Source: Auriscalpium vulgare
Lineage: Eukaryota; Basidiomycota; Agaricomycetes; Russulales; Auriscalpiaceae
DNA length: 64,000 nt
Direction of reading: 5' to 3'
Assembly (NCBI GenBank): GCA_019915015.1
Contig: JAHBBC010000018.1
Coordinates: forward strand, 620,001-684,000
How positions within the stretch are numbered: the stretch's first letter is position 1; every line of letters begins with the position of its first letter. Position numbers and translations under genes: made by a program. Positions 1 through 9,664 of the stretch are shown here, piece by piece. Under the pieces are notes generated by a model that ran no database searches, was not told where the DNA came from, and worked only from the letters and a program-made list of their open reading frames with translations.

Positions 1-1035
1 ATGCGATCACGCTTCGCTAATACACTTCATAAACGCATGTCGTTGGGTTTCGTTGTTTGACTTGTCGCACTTACGTCTCGCTTTTCTCATCACAATGGAC
101 CTGTCGTAATGGGAACAATAGAGGAGACATCAGAGGTACTGGATGGAGGGCGGACATAACACCGTGTTCACGAGTATTCAATTGTCGACCCACTTGTGGC
201 TTTGTGCTCTGCAACTTGCCTTCAGTCCCTCCGAGGACTTTCGACTTGGACCGTGCGGGCTGCATATCCTCACTCCCCTGAGGATCGTCTGACCTCAAAC
301 CCTAGCACTATGTCGAACGTTTTCACACACCCGACCTCAGACATTTCTTGGACTTGTTTTCGTCGTACGTGGCTCATCTCCGACAGTCGTTTTCGGCGAT
401 ACTCAACAATTCCGAACGGCGTGCTCTGATGCCACCCAGGAAGGGACCTTCGCCCGACCCTCGCGCCACATCGACGGCCCTTAAGGGCAGAAAGTTGGCT
501 ATAAGATTCCTAATGTGCGCGGAGGACGACCCTCACAGAAACTGGACGAGGGACGTGGACCCTCCTCGGTTGGATAACGGTTCACGCACGTCTGTCGGCG
601 TGGCGCGAGGTCGGCTCAGCGGCTACCCCCAGCTATGGAACTTGGCGGCGCATCGACCTCGGAGACGCTGGGGCGCAGGAGATGCGGCACGATCACAGTC
701 GCCGCGCTCCTCATGTTCCCAAATTCGGACTCTCTGCTCCTCGTCGGCGCTGATCTCATAAGTCGATTACTTCGACCGCGTCAAGGAACCGACGTCGGGG
801 GTCGTGGGACGATGGCGATTATATGCTGGGTCGTTCTCCTGTTCTGCCAGATCCCAGCCGAATAAATCACATTGTACGTGGATGATGAACCCCAAGTGAT
901 CCCGGCCTAATTTCCTTGGGCGGAGTCGCTCACCGTTGCGCGATCTGTCCATGTGTGGGCTTTATTTTGAGCTATGGACATCTCGAAGCGCTTCACGGTC
1001 TCCGACATCTGGAAGTCCGTGTTCCCCGGGGAAAC
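1..1035. other. Stretch without a recognisable intact gene
   Basis: No intact reading frame here resembles a protein I recognise. Several frames are open for 60-137 codons, but none shows a domain or a clean splice structure. The segment lies directly 5' of the decayed F-box-like gene that follows, so it may hold its eroded N-terminal exons; I cannot demonstrate that. Confidence 0.3.
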
Positions 1036-1971
1036 TGAGGGGTTCTGCAACGACCAATCCTCGGGGCCTGCAGGCATGGACTACCTGGAGTCCTCAAATT
1101 TTCACAGTTTTCCCCCTCCACGATGCACATTCCTGGCGATGACGCGCTGGCGCACCTGCGAACACTGGTCGCTCTACCGAATCTTGGGTACCTCGACTCA
1201 CCGTGCCCCCCCCCCCCCTGGATGACGCGTTGCGCCCATGTGCCCTAAATCATCTCCTTCTCCCTCCCGATGCAAGTCTCTTCGTCACGATCGCACGGAC
1301 ATGCCCCACGTGGGCCAGTCGGCAGGGAGCGGGTCCTGCCCATGTGAGGCCCCTCGCCAGCAATCTGGCTGAAGAATGCGACATAGACGACGACTGATGG
1401 GGATAACTAGGTTTAGCCGCAAGCCACGGGCCCCCAAGAGTGTATACTTTGCAGCCTTCAAGACAGTGGCCACAACTGGCATGAGTCCTCGATGTTGATA
1501 CACGTGGAGAACATCGTGACAGTGCATCCCCCTTTCTTGCGCGCGATAAACGCAGCAGTGCCGTGGGAGATTGTCACCAAACTTTGGTTGGCTTTCCCCC
1601 TTAGCCACGGCGATGTGTCGACTATCTTCCCTCGCGTTGCCAAACTCTGCCACCTCGCTCTGTACGAGTCGGAGACTGCAGCGCCCGTGCTCGGATTCAT
1701 GGCAACAAGGGATGCGTGCCACATTTCCGATACCGGCGAACAGCACGACCTTCTTCCCCAGCTTCTGAGCATCAGGATGGTGGATGTCGACTTCGACCAG
1801 GCGCAGCTCGCGAACGTGACTGCCTGGTGCAAACGACGCGTCTTGGCAGGAAAGGGATTGTCGGATCTTTTCCTCACCGACTGCTGCCACCAAGAACCAC
1901 TCTTGGCGTTGAGGGATATCGGCCCCTTGAACGTGACCATTTGTTCAACCACCACCGTTACTAGTACTTGA
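1036..1971 (+). pseudogene. Decayed F-box/LRR-type protein gene (C-terminal part)
   Basis: Two same-frame blocks look like the leucine-rich C-terminal half of a basidiomycete F-box-type protein. The first (about 1081-1207) contains DDALAHLRTLVALPNLGYLD, a typical 'L..L..LPNL..L' repeat. The second (1492-1971) contains LLSIRMVDVDF and ends in an LNVTI strand before its stop codon at about 1969. Between them lie a run of C residues (about 1207-1218), in-frame stop codons and no obvious intron, and no F-box is visible upstream. I infer a degraded gene. The assignment rests on repeat style only. An intact gene with a distant start and introns I could not place is possible but less likely. Confidence 0.4.
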
Positions 1972-2154
1972 TTATTCCCGATGCGTGTTTCTGTGTTTAC
2001 ATGTACTTCACATGAATGTTAATCATAGCAATTTGAATCTCTTGGGATGAAGAACAACACAGCTACTACTTAGTGGGAAGCTTAGTTCTACACATTCGCT
2101 TTACAACGGGCACGATGAGGTGTACCCGCGAAGACAAACCGTCTTGCGTCGTGG

Positions 2155-2698
2155 CTACTGCGTGACCGCCAACGTCAGGTTCTTGATCTCGAGCATGATA
2201 TACGGGCCCGCCTAAGACAAAACGCGTCAACTCGCGACTCGCTGATTGAAGAAAACGCTTCAACTCACCCCGACGAGCGCCAGATGCGTAATGGCCAGCT
2301 GCACCGGCCCACTCGTGAGCGTCGCAGGCACAGCGACCGTGAAATTCTGCTGGGGCTGGTCCGTCGGCGTGCGGTTCGACGGAAACTGTGGGTCGAAGCC
2401 GCCGCTGTAGAGCGTCGTGCCGAGCTGGCTGGCGGGGTCGGTGCACGAGCCCGTGCAGGCGAGGAGCGAGATTACGAGGGATACTTCTTGTGATGCCGTG
2501 AGGGAGTCCTGAGTTGCTTGTCAAGGAGGGCAGATGGAGGGACTCGGCGACGATGGAACGTACCGGGCGGAGGACTTGGATGGTTATATTGGTACCGGGC
2601 GTTAGAACGTCGCCATCGGCGGGCGTACCAATGGTGATGCTCTGAGAGTAGGCCATAGCGAGAAGGTATGCAAGAACAGTGAACAGAGCGAGTTTCAT
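2155..2698 (-). CDS. Small secreted protein, 143 aa, three exons
   Basis: Exons 2698-2564, 2508-2269 and 2211-2155 join in phase 0 at both introns (55 and 57 nt, GT-AG). The product starts MKLALFTVLAYLLAMAYSQS, a classic signal peptide with likely cleavage after the A/S-rich segment near residues 16-18. The mature part opens with SITIGTPADGD and a T/N-rich beta-type segment. It has two cysteines close together (LLACTGSC) and N-glycosylation-type sites (TNITI, QNFTV, KNLTL), and it ends in LEIKNLTLAVTQ. This matches the general form of the small secreted proteins common in wood-decay basidiomycetes, whose function is unknown. A TATA-like element lies about 95 bp upstream of the start codon. 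A continuous frame through the introns also exists, but it loses the conserved beta segments, so the spliced model is preferred. Confidence 0.8.
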
Positions 2699-2792
2699 GA
2701 TCACTGGAGATATGTGGTGCGGTGGGAGGTGTAAGATCGTGGCTTCGCGAGGAAGACGGGACAATGCAGCTTCAGGCGCGTTCAGAGCAGAG

Positions 2793-2799
2793 CTTATAT
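2793..2799 (-). promoter_or_regulatory. TATA-like box of the small secreted protein gene
   Basis: On the minus strand the sequence reads CATATAAGC, about 95 bp upstream of the start codon at 2698. The spacing suits a core promoter with a short leader. Predicted by position and consensus only. Confidence 0.45.
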
Positions 2800-3437
2800 G
2801 GGCGAAGATGTGGTGCGTAAGCATATTGAAGGGGAGCTTCGAGAGGCCATGGTTGTGCACGGGGCCAATGAAGAAGACAGCAATGGGGTCTGTGGCTCCT
2901 GGACCCGATGACGAGATGCACGGCCTTGACGGCGCATAGTCCGGCTTGGGAGAAGTGCATCTCAACTGCACAGCGTCATCGTACTTACTTCCATTACAGC
3001 GAACGAAGGGTGACCTCTTCCGATGACCGGACGAAGGACTACAGCGCACGTGTCGCGCTGCCCACCGACTCCACACGAAGCACTGTAGCCGGCGAAGATA
3101 CGGAACAAAACATATATGTGAGCTTCTCGAAAGTACTGACGGTGGGTCGTACGCCGCTGCTCTATCTTTCGACATTTCTCTCCTCGGCAAGCGCCGACTC
3201 GACACATGACAGTGTCCGCGCGCCTTCCTTCCAGAGGCCATCCTCCGTGCAATTGCAGTGCGGTGTACAAGGCGCGAGAAACAACGAGTCGGCGTATGAA
3301 TGGATTGAGTGGAACCAGAATTGATGAACGGAGGTTAGTCGTGGGTTTGATGATGACAGTCGTCGGAGGAGTGGGTCAACGAGATAAGGGCAAGGAAGAT
3401 GATGACAACCAGTACGACGACTCGGAGGACAAGGCAT
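2800..3437. other. Intergenic region between two minus-strand genes
   Basis: Contains the upstream region of the secreted protein gene and the 3' flank of the MYND gene. Only short open frames are present, none with recognisable features. Confidence 0.4.
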
Positions 3438-5585
3438 CTAGCAGATGGCAGTGTGGCCAGGTACAATTGACGATATTGCCGTTGAGGGCGCTGGATCTGA
3501 TGGGAATGAATAACCCCGATCGCTCACATAAGCCACAGCTGTGTCCACAATTCGGAAGTCTGACTCGCGCCGGCTCGTGTGCCCCCGGTCGGGCCAAACG
3601 GCCGGCGCAACCAGCGTTAAGAATATGGCCGTCTTCTCACCCAGGCTTGCCCAGCTCTCAATGAGCGTGGTGCGCCCCCGCCGCCTCGGATGGCTCGCCT
3701 TCGCCACGATGCTTTCCAACCGCGATCCTACGGCCTGTTTGATCTTGTCATCCTGACCGACGTGGCAATCACTGAGCCGGTAGAGACCAAGCTTGGGCAA
3801 GCCGGGACCGTTGAAGATAGTGTAGTTCACGAGGATACCAAGGTCTTCCAGAGCGATGTTAGGGTGGGGGCTCTCGCGCGCGCTCTCCAGTAGCGCGCTG
3901 AGGTGCCGTTGAACGTCGGAAATGACAAGCTGCAAATGAAAACGCCGATCCGGGGTAGCCAGTTCTTGCGGAATAGTCGACCACTCTGTCAGAAGGCCGG
4001 TCAGATCGACGAAGTGCAGACGCGTTGCATTCGACCTGCCTGTGTGGCGCGTGCATTCATGTTTGTGCAGCGAGTCCCATTCATGTCTCTGGCACGCTTC
4101 CGAGCAGTACGCGACGGAGCGACATCTGGCACAGCGCTTCAGCTTAGACCAGGGATAACGTGCCCGCACTGCATTTACGCAATCAATTTGCATACAAAGA
4201 CGGGAGCCTCTGAAACTACTCACGCAGTCGCAGTATCCAATATCTTGTGAGCCGTTACGTTGGCGGCGCTTGAGCGTCGAATACCGCAGCACGATCGTTG
4301 AAGTGTCCTTGAGAAGGGACCCAAGCTGCGACATTGGGGGACCATTCAGGAGGTTCTGCATACTTGGCTGGCGCATAGCACGAGCGACCGGCATGATGAC
4401 TGAGGAGTAGACATAGTATCGGGGGAGCATGTCGCGGACGATATCGATCATGGCCATCTGTGAGCCTTTCGGAATCCGATGAAAGACAGGGCTGAGGATG
4501 GTGAAGACATCGAGAAGACCGCCTTGAATGGCAGCCCGAATCCAGCAGGTGCCGGCACCAGTCTCGAGGACTTTGTGAAGGAATGTAAGGCAGAGGTTGG
4601 TCCTCACTGTGGCCCCGTTTAGGATTGCGTCGTCTGGATCGAAGAAGTACTTTGTGACGGAGATGGCGTTTCGGATGACAGCCCTGATGGCACCTCTGCG
4701 CAGCAGAGCGTCTCGAAGGATCGGCGACTTTTGGAAGGCGACCATGAGGACGACGTGACAATTGAAGAAAAGCATGTCGGTCTCGACCTCTGGGTCCGCG
4801 GGGGGTGGCTCTTCGAACGGACCAACCACGCGTGCTGCTATCTTGTCTGCGTCCTCCGAGCGTTCCAGACCGCCCACGCAGGCGACGAAGCGATCGATGA
4901 CGGTGTCGTCGTCGACACTCAGTACGGCGGCAAGGACAGACGCGCAAGCGGGCCGACGTCCTGGTTGCTTGGAGGGATCATCCTTCATCCAGAAGGACGT
5001 GAGGAGTTTCACCGACCCCGGCGAGTCGAGCACCAGCTTCCAGCCAGGAGTGTCCTTGAGAACCGGCCAAAGTGCCTGGCCAAGCATGGAGAAGAAGTCG
5101 TCCCGAAGATGGAGCTCTTCAGGTGCAGAGGAATGGAATTCCTCGAAAAAGAGGAACCATGCCCAGGTGATGGGCCATAACGCGGAAACATATTGCTCAC
5201 GACTGGATGGTGTCCCCATCGCGAAAACATAGAGATAGCAGGCAATGCCAAGGGACAGAAATGCCCGGTTGATGATCGATGTGAGGGCAACGGTAAGGGG
5301 GAGGGAGATAGGCAGCGAAGGGATGAGGGATGGACTGAGGTTGGACCACAGGAGGTCAGATACATCTCTAGTATGCTGGGCGGTTATCACGTCGCCATTC
5401 AAGGAGATTGCTTCGAGCATCTCGAGGGACCCTTCCTTGGCCATCTTCAAAGCCTGTGGGCCACCATCGGCGGTGCTTGTCAGCGTGTCGTCTCGATGCC
5501 ACCAGGCTGAGCGACGCACCTTGGCCGGCTTCGTGCGCAGAATCTTCTCCGCATGGGCGAGTGCTTCCTTCGGTGTTTTGAACAT
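3438..5585 (-). CDS. MYND-type zinc-finger protein, 715 aa
   Basis: A long uninterrupted frame. Residues 1-440 are alpha-helical and hydrophobic, without an enzyme motif I recognise. A MYND zinc finger sits at about residues 464-511: CMQIDC, then KLKRCARCRSVAYCSEACQR, then HEWDSLHKHEC, giving the C-C...C-C...C-C...H-C ligand set. MYND fingers are protein-interaction modules. Large families of about 600-700-aa proteins with one C-terminal-third MYND finger and an otherwise uncharacterised helical body are widespread in agaricomycetes, and their role is unknown. The start codon is the first ATG of the frame and opens MFKTPKEALAHAEKIL, a plausible N-terminus. A short stretch near residue 454 (YCDCVSSFRG) could hide a tiny intron, but the frame is open without one. 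Confidence 0.85.
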   Translation of the reverse strand: MFKTPKEALAHAEKILRTKPAKVRRSAWWHRDDTLTSTADGGPQALKMAKEGSLEMLEAISLNGDVITAQHTRDVSDLLWSNLSPSLIPSLPISLPLTVALTSIINRAFLSLGIACYLYVFAMGTPSSREQYVSALWPITWAWFLFFEEFHSSAPEELHLRDDFFSMLGQALWPVLKDTPGWKLVLDSPGSVKLLTSFWMKDDPSKQPGRRPACASVLAAVLSVDDDTVIDRFVACVGGLERSEDADKIAARVVGPFEEPPPADPEVETDMLFFNCHVVLMVAFQKSPILRDALLRRGAIRAVIRNAISVTKYFFDPDDAILNGATVRTNLCLTFLHKVLETGAGTCWIRAAIQGGLLDVFTILSPVFHRIPKGSQMAMIDIVRDMLPRYYVYSSVIMPVARAMRQPSMQNLLNGPPMSQLGSLLKDTSTIVLRYSTLKRRQRNGSQDIGYCDCVSSFRGSRLCMQIDCVNAVRARYPWSKLKRCARCRSVAYCSEACQRHEWDSLHKHECTRHTGRSNATRLHFVDLTGLLTEWSTIPQELATPDRRFHLQLVISDVQRHLSALLESARESPHPNIALEDLGILVNYTIFNGPGLPKLGLYRLSDCHVGQDDKIKQAVGSRLESIVAKASHPRRRGRTTLIESWASLGEKTAIFLTLVAPAVWPDRGHTSRRESDFRIVDTAVAYVSDRGYSFPSDPAPSTAISSIVPGHTAIC

Positions 5586-5858
5586 GGACGTGGATGTGGA
5601 GAAAGGTCAAGGTGTACAGGATGAAGGTAGTGTCCTGGAAGCGGCGGTCGATGCAGTCGATGGCCCATTGATTGTCGATCCAAAGTGTTGAACAATGTTA
5701 TGAACAAAGGAAGACAATGGGCTGTACAGCAATCACGTGCGGCGGCAGTACTTCGCGGACAGTAAGTTACTGACAGCGTTTGCTCATGACTTCGCATCTT
5801 ACAATCACAGGCCAAAGTACATCCATATTCCATCCATCCATCCCTATACCAGTCAGAT

Positions 5859-6890
5859 TTACCAACCTATGTACGCGCACCACACCTCTATCAACACGAA
5901 CGCAAACACCTCATCGAACAGCTCCCCGAACTTCTCCTCCGTGCCCTTCTGGCAGTCGAACGAGTGCTCCTGGTCGGGCACGATGCGCGACCGTGCATCC
6001 ACACCGCCTGCTCTAGCAGCGCATGCAGCACGCGCGCTTCCAGTGCACCAGCATCGTGCGCGGCCACCCGCGCAGTTGCGGAAACAGGTGCACGGCGTCC
6101 TCCGGCAGCGCGGCGTGCAGCTGCCCGTGGCCACGGGGCGCCCCGACCTCGCTCTCGCTGCCGGCGGGCAGCAGCGCGCGTAGGCGGTCCGAGAGCGATG
6201 CGCGTGCGCGCCGGTGCAGTAGTCGAGGAACATGCCCTGCTGGAGGTACACGCGCGGGAGCGGCATGCGCGGGTTCGACGGGAGGCCGGACGTCAAGGAG
6301 CCCGGTGCGTAGGCGAGCCACCGAGCGCGGGCAGCTGCGCGCTCGTGGGGTGCAGGAACACGGCGAACGGTGCGAGCGGGAGGATCTCGCGCCCGAGGAA
6401 GAGAGTCTTTGGCGTCAGGAAGTACGGAGTCTGCAAGTCCGCAACAATGCACCGTCAGGCCAGTCTGTCCGAGCGGGGAAGATAGAGTGGCGTGCGTACA
6501 GGAAAATCTCCGTCAAGCCCGTAGAGCGAGAGCACGGCCCTGGGCTTGAGCGCGGCGTGCGCGGCCGCGAGGAACGTGCACAGTCCGCCCGCACTCGTCC
6601 CCGCAGCAGCGAGCCGCGCGGCGTCGACGTGGTGTGTGGCGCCGTGCGCGGCGAGGAAGGCGAGGATGTCGACGACGTCGGCGTGGATGGTGTGGCCCGT
6701 CGCGGGCGGGAGGAGCGGGAGGAGGCTGGAGTCTGCGGAGACGAGCGCGATGCCGGACGCCCGCGCCCGCGCTGCGAGACGAATAAGTCAGCGAGATGAG
6801 GATAAGTTTGGTGATCTCACTTGCAAGCCAGCTTGGGAACCAGCTCGTGCTGTCGCCCACCGTCGCGAGCGCGCGCGTGTATTGATGTAA
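5859..6890 (-). pseudogene. Alpha/beta-hydrolase (esterase-like) pseudogene with frameshifts
   Basis: Pieces of one alpha/beta-hydrolase lie in order on the minus strand in different frames. The 5' piece (about 6890-6821) reads TVGDSTSWFPSWLA. After a 49-nt intron (6820-6772) come ASGIALVSAD and then AAGTSAGGLCTFLAA, the GxSxGG nucleophile elbow near 6595. Further pieces are YFLTPKTLFLGREIL, PRVYLQQGMFLDY, SLSDRLRALLPAG and SRIVPDQEHSFD, the last containing the presumed catalytic histidine region. A stop follows the nucleophile exon, and the frame shifts at least twice after FLDYCTGA and again before VPDQEHS. The oxyanion-hole HGGG segment expected near the N-terminus is not seen. I infer a dead copy of a hydrolase-fold-3-like esterase. 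Extra introns could repair one break but hardly all. Confidence 0.65.
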
Positions 6891-7329
6891 GTATGGCAGC
6901 CTTGTATGCCTTTATCCTGTAGAGCTCGTTACCTTTCTCCTTGAAGCGAACCGCTTCAGAGGCTTGAGACATCATACAATGCGCTCGAGCAGCGATGGAG
7001 GATGTGGAAAGCGCTCGGAAACACTGCAGAACGAGGCAGAACGCCGCCGCGGTTTCAGAGCGCGAGCGCTAGTTCACACTGGCAGCTGGGCGAAGGATGG
7101 ATATGCCAGAGGCTACACTGCGTCAAACCTAGCGCATGTCTCTGTAAGCCGTGAAAAGCTAGTGTTACATAGAAGAAAGGAACAAGTAAGATGGGTTTGG
7201 TGTCGGGGAGCCTGCCAGCGCCTGTCCCGGTCCGCTGATATAAATTTCTCACGAGCATGACCGCGAGAGAATTCAGCGATCGCGCGCTCGACAACTCACC
7301 CTCCTCCCTTTCGTTGAGACAGCCTTGAA
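6891..7329. other. Intergenic region upstream of the F-box gene
   Basis: No gene, RNA or repeat recognised. It presumably includes the promoter of the plus-strand F-box gene, but no clear TATA element is seen. Confidence 0.4.
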
Positions 7330-8849
7330 ATGCCTCTGAATATACCCTTTGATATTCTTGTCACGATCATCGAGCAGTTGAATTTAGACAAGACCACGCT
7401 GGCTTCATGTGCCCGAGTCAGCCAGACGTTCTGCGACGCCGCGGTGCGCAGTTTATACCGGGAAATCCTGGTAACACACATAGACAACGGACACGAGGTG
7501 CGAGTCGACTCTCTGAATCATGCCACCGTGCTTGCCGCTATCCGCTGACTCCATTGTAGATTATCATTCGTCGCGGAGCGCTTGACGCGCTGGAGGCAAA
7601 CCCCGAGCTGCGGGTACATGTGCGCACAGTCGACCACGAGCGTGCGTAAATGAAGCCCTCGTGCTCGCTCATTCCTCTGTCCCGCTAATTGGATGTAGTT
7701 TTTGTAATGATGGTCCCGAACGAACACCCATCTGCCGACGCACTGGCATGGGCTGCGCTCCTCCCCCTACTGCCTAATCTGGAGTCGTATACCCTAAGGT
7801 TAACACGAGACAGCGCAGAGCTCCCATTACACCTTCTACAGCCTCTCTCAACTTCTCTGTTGCGATGTCCGAACCTATCCCAGGCTCGATGGATGTTCAT
7901 CATCCATCCGTTGGCGCTCCCCGTCGTCATGCAGGTCAAAAACCTGCGCAGGGTACATTTCGGCCAGTTGGCCGTGCGCTCCATGTCGCTCGTCGGTCAA
8001 TATCTCAAGGAGATGTCAAATCTTGAGGAGGTGCATATCGACGTACGTGTTTCCTGTTCATATAGCCTGACCAAAACCTGACCCAGCCCGTTCGTTAGGT
8101 CGCACTTAGCCTGAACGCGGTCACAGTGCCGAAACTGGTCGGCACTGGCAACTTAGCAGCATTGAAGACGTTGACTATTGGGCGACGGCATAGTCTTTCC
8201 CCGGAAGGACTACTGTACCTCTTCCACGGCACGCCAAACCTCCAAGCCTTGGATATCTTCTATGACAAGTCCTCCACTCAGAGTCCTGTGAGCCGGTCAT
8301 CGATCTTCTCTCTCAACTGCCTCATGTGGGATCGGACACCTGCAGGACTCGACATCTAGCCTCCCGTTCGAAGGCTTGCGCTCCCTCCGGCACCTCACAG
8401 TGCGCCATCGCGGCGTCTTCCTCCGCGCGCACTACACCGAGGCGTTCAAATGGATAGCTAAGGTCGTCCCGGCTCCTACGCTGCAAACGCTAAGCATATA
8501 CGCTATGGACCGTCGCGGCACACTCCCAGAGAACGGCTTTGTCGAGATGGCCGCGCGATTCCCGCGCCTGCGCTCGCTCGTCGCGCCCAATGTCAGGCTG
8601 CTTCTGAGTCAGTTCCAGGCAGTCCAGGCGCGCTGTCCGCAACTTGAATATATGTCGTTCTTCGTGGACAAGGAGGCCGTTGTCGTACGTGCCTTTACTT
8701 TTGCAGAGCGACTTGGTTAGTTGACGCCATTTTGTCATCGATAGTGGTTCCGCAAGGAGGCGAATGAGCTTACTTTCGGTGCAGGAGGATACTTAAATGT
8801 ACCGGAGGTTTTGGACGCGGGCGTTGTCGTGCGATATCGACGGACGTGA
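7330..8849 (+). CDS. F-box protein with LRR-like body, 408 aa, six exons
   Basis: Exons 7330-7497, 7560-7641, 7699-8042, 8099-8287, 8346-8684 and 8745-8849 join in frame through five GT-AG introns of 56-62 nt. Residues 3-48 form an F-box: PFDILVTIIEQLNLDKTTLA, then CARVSQTFCDAAVRSLYREI. The rest has irregular leucine-rich segments (LLPLLPNLESYTLRL, NLRRVHFGQL, LRSLRHLTV, PTLQTLSIYAM, RFPRLRSLVAP) as in the expanded agaricomycete F-box families. The protein ends GVVVRYRRT. F-box proteins usually link substrates to SCF ubiquitin ligases through Skp1; the substrate here cannot be guessed. It is the last single-copy gene before the tandem array and shows no damage. Confidence 0.85.
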
Positions 8850-9664
8850 ATCAATGACGAACGGTCGTATCGCCTGTATTCACACAGAACGCTTGTCAAA
8901 TCACGCAAGGCCACAAACATCACGTCCCGTTCTCCGTTAACCACTAATGGACCGCCGCCTTCCTCTCCCGCGCTGGCGGCACACCTCTCACGATAGGTAT
9001 ACCCTACAATTTCTCTGCCTCTGCTTTTACCCCTAGCCCTTCCGACCTTGCTTTTGTTGGCGCCAATCTCGCGCGGGCGGATATGCGTCAGCCTTAGCGC
9101 ACCACTCTTCCTCACCTCGGAATCAGCACACTCACCGACCTCTCCTCGTCCATTGCCTCCGGAACGGCCTGCTTGGCGGTGCAGCGGGGGCACTGACGCT
9201 ATCCAATATGTACACAGATCAGAGACAAGATGTTGTACTCCTTCTTTTGTTGGTAGCCTCCTGCATGATTTGACCGATTTGTCTTGAGCCCGCCGTGTCA
9301 GTCACCAATTATATGGCCAATAAAAAATCGACTCTCAGGCCGTTCATAGATCAAGAGCACCTTTTTTCTTTCCCGCCGCTTTAGCGGAGATAGCGTCTTT
9401 GTCTTGAACCGCCACTCGAAGTCGTTTCCTGACACGATCGCTATCCGACTCGGTATCGAAAGAGCTCGCTTCGAGTTTTTGCTGCAAGATGGCGACTTCT
9501 TTTTCTCGCCCTTTAGATAAATAATATTGGTTCTAATATTCTTGATACAAACGGAACAGTACATGGGACTCGGGATAGCGCTACCGCAAGGCGATGAATA
9601 GAAATGAGTATGTCTAAAGCTGCCTACAGACAGTAATGGACCACATGTCGCACGAAACGAGCAC
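8850..9664. other. Intergenic region between the F-box gene and the first FunK1 gene
   Basis: The 3' flanks of two convergent genes. No convincing coding frame, RNA or repeat. It is unique in the window, so it marks the outer edge of the tandem array. Confidence 0.4.

Noticed and set aside
872..886. A TYVDD-like 'LYVDD' string resembling a reverse transcriptase active site
   Set aside because: The next residues are EPQVIPA and a stop, no other reverse-transcriptase motif is near, and the frame is short. Chance match.
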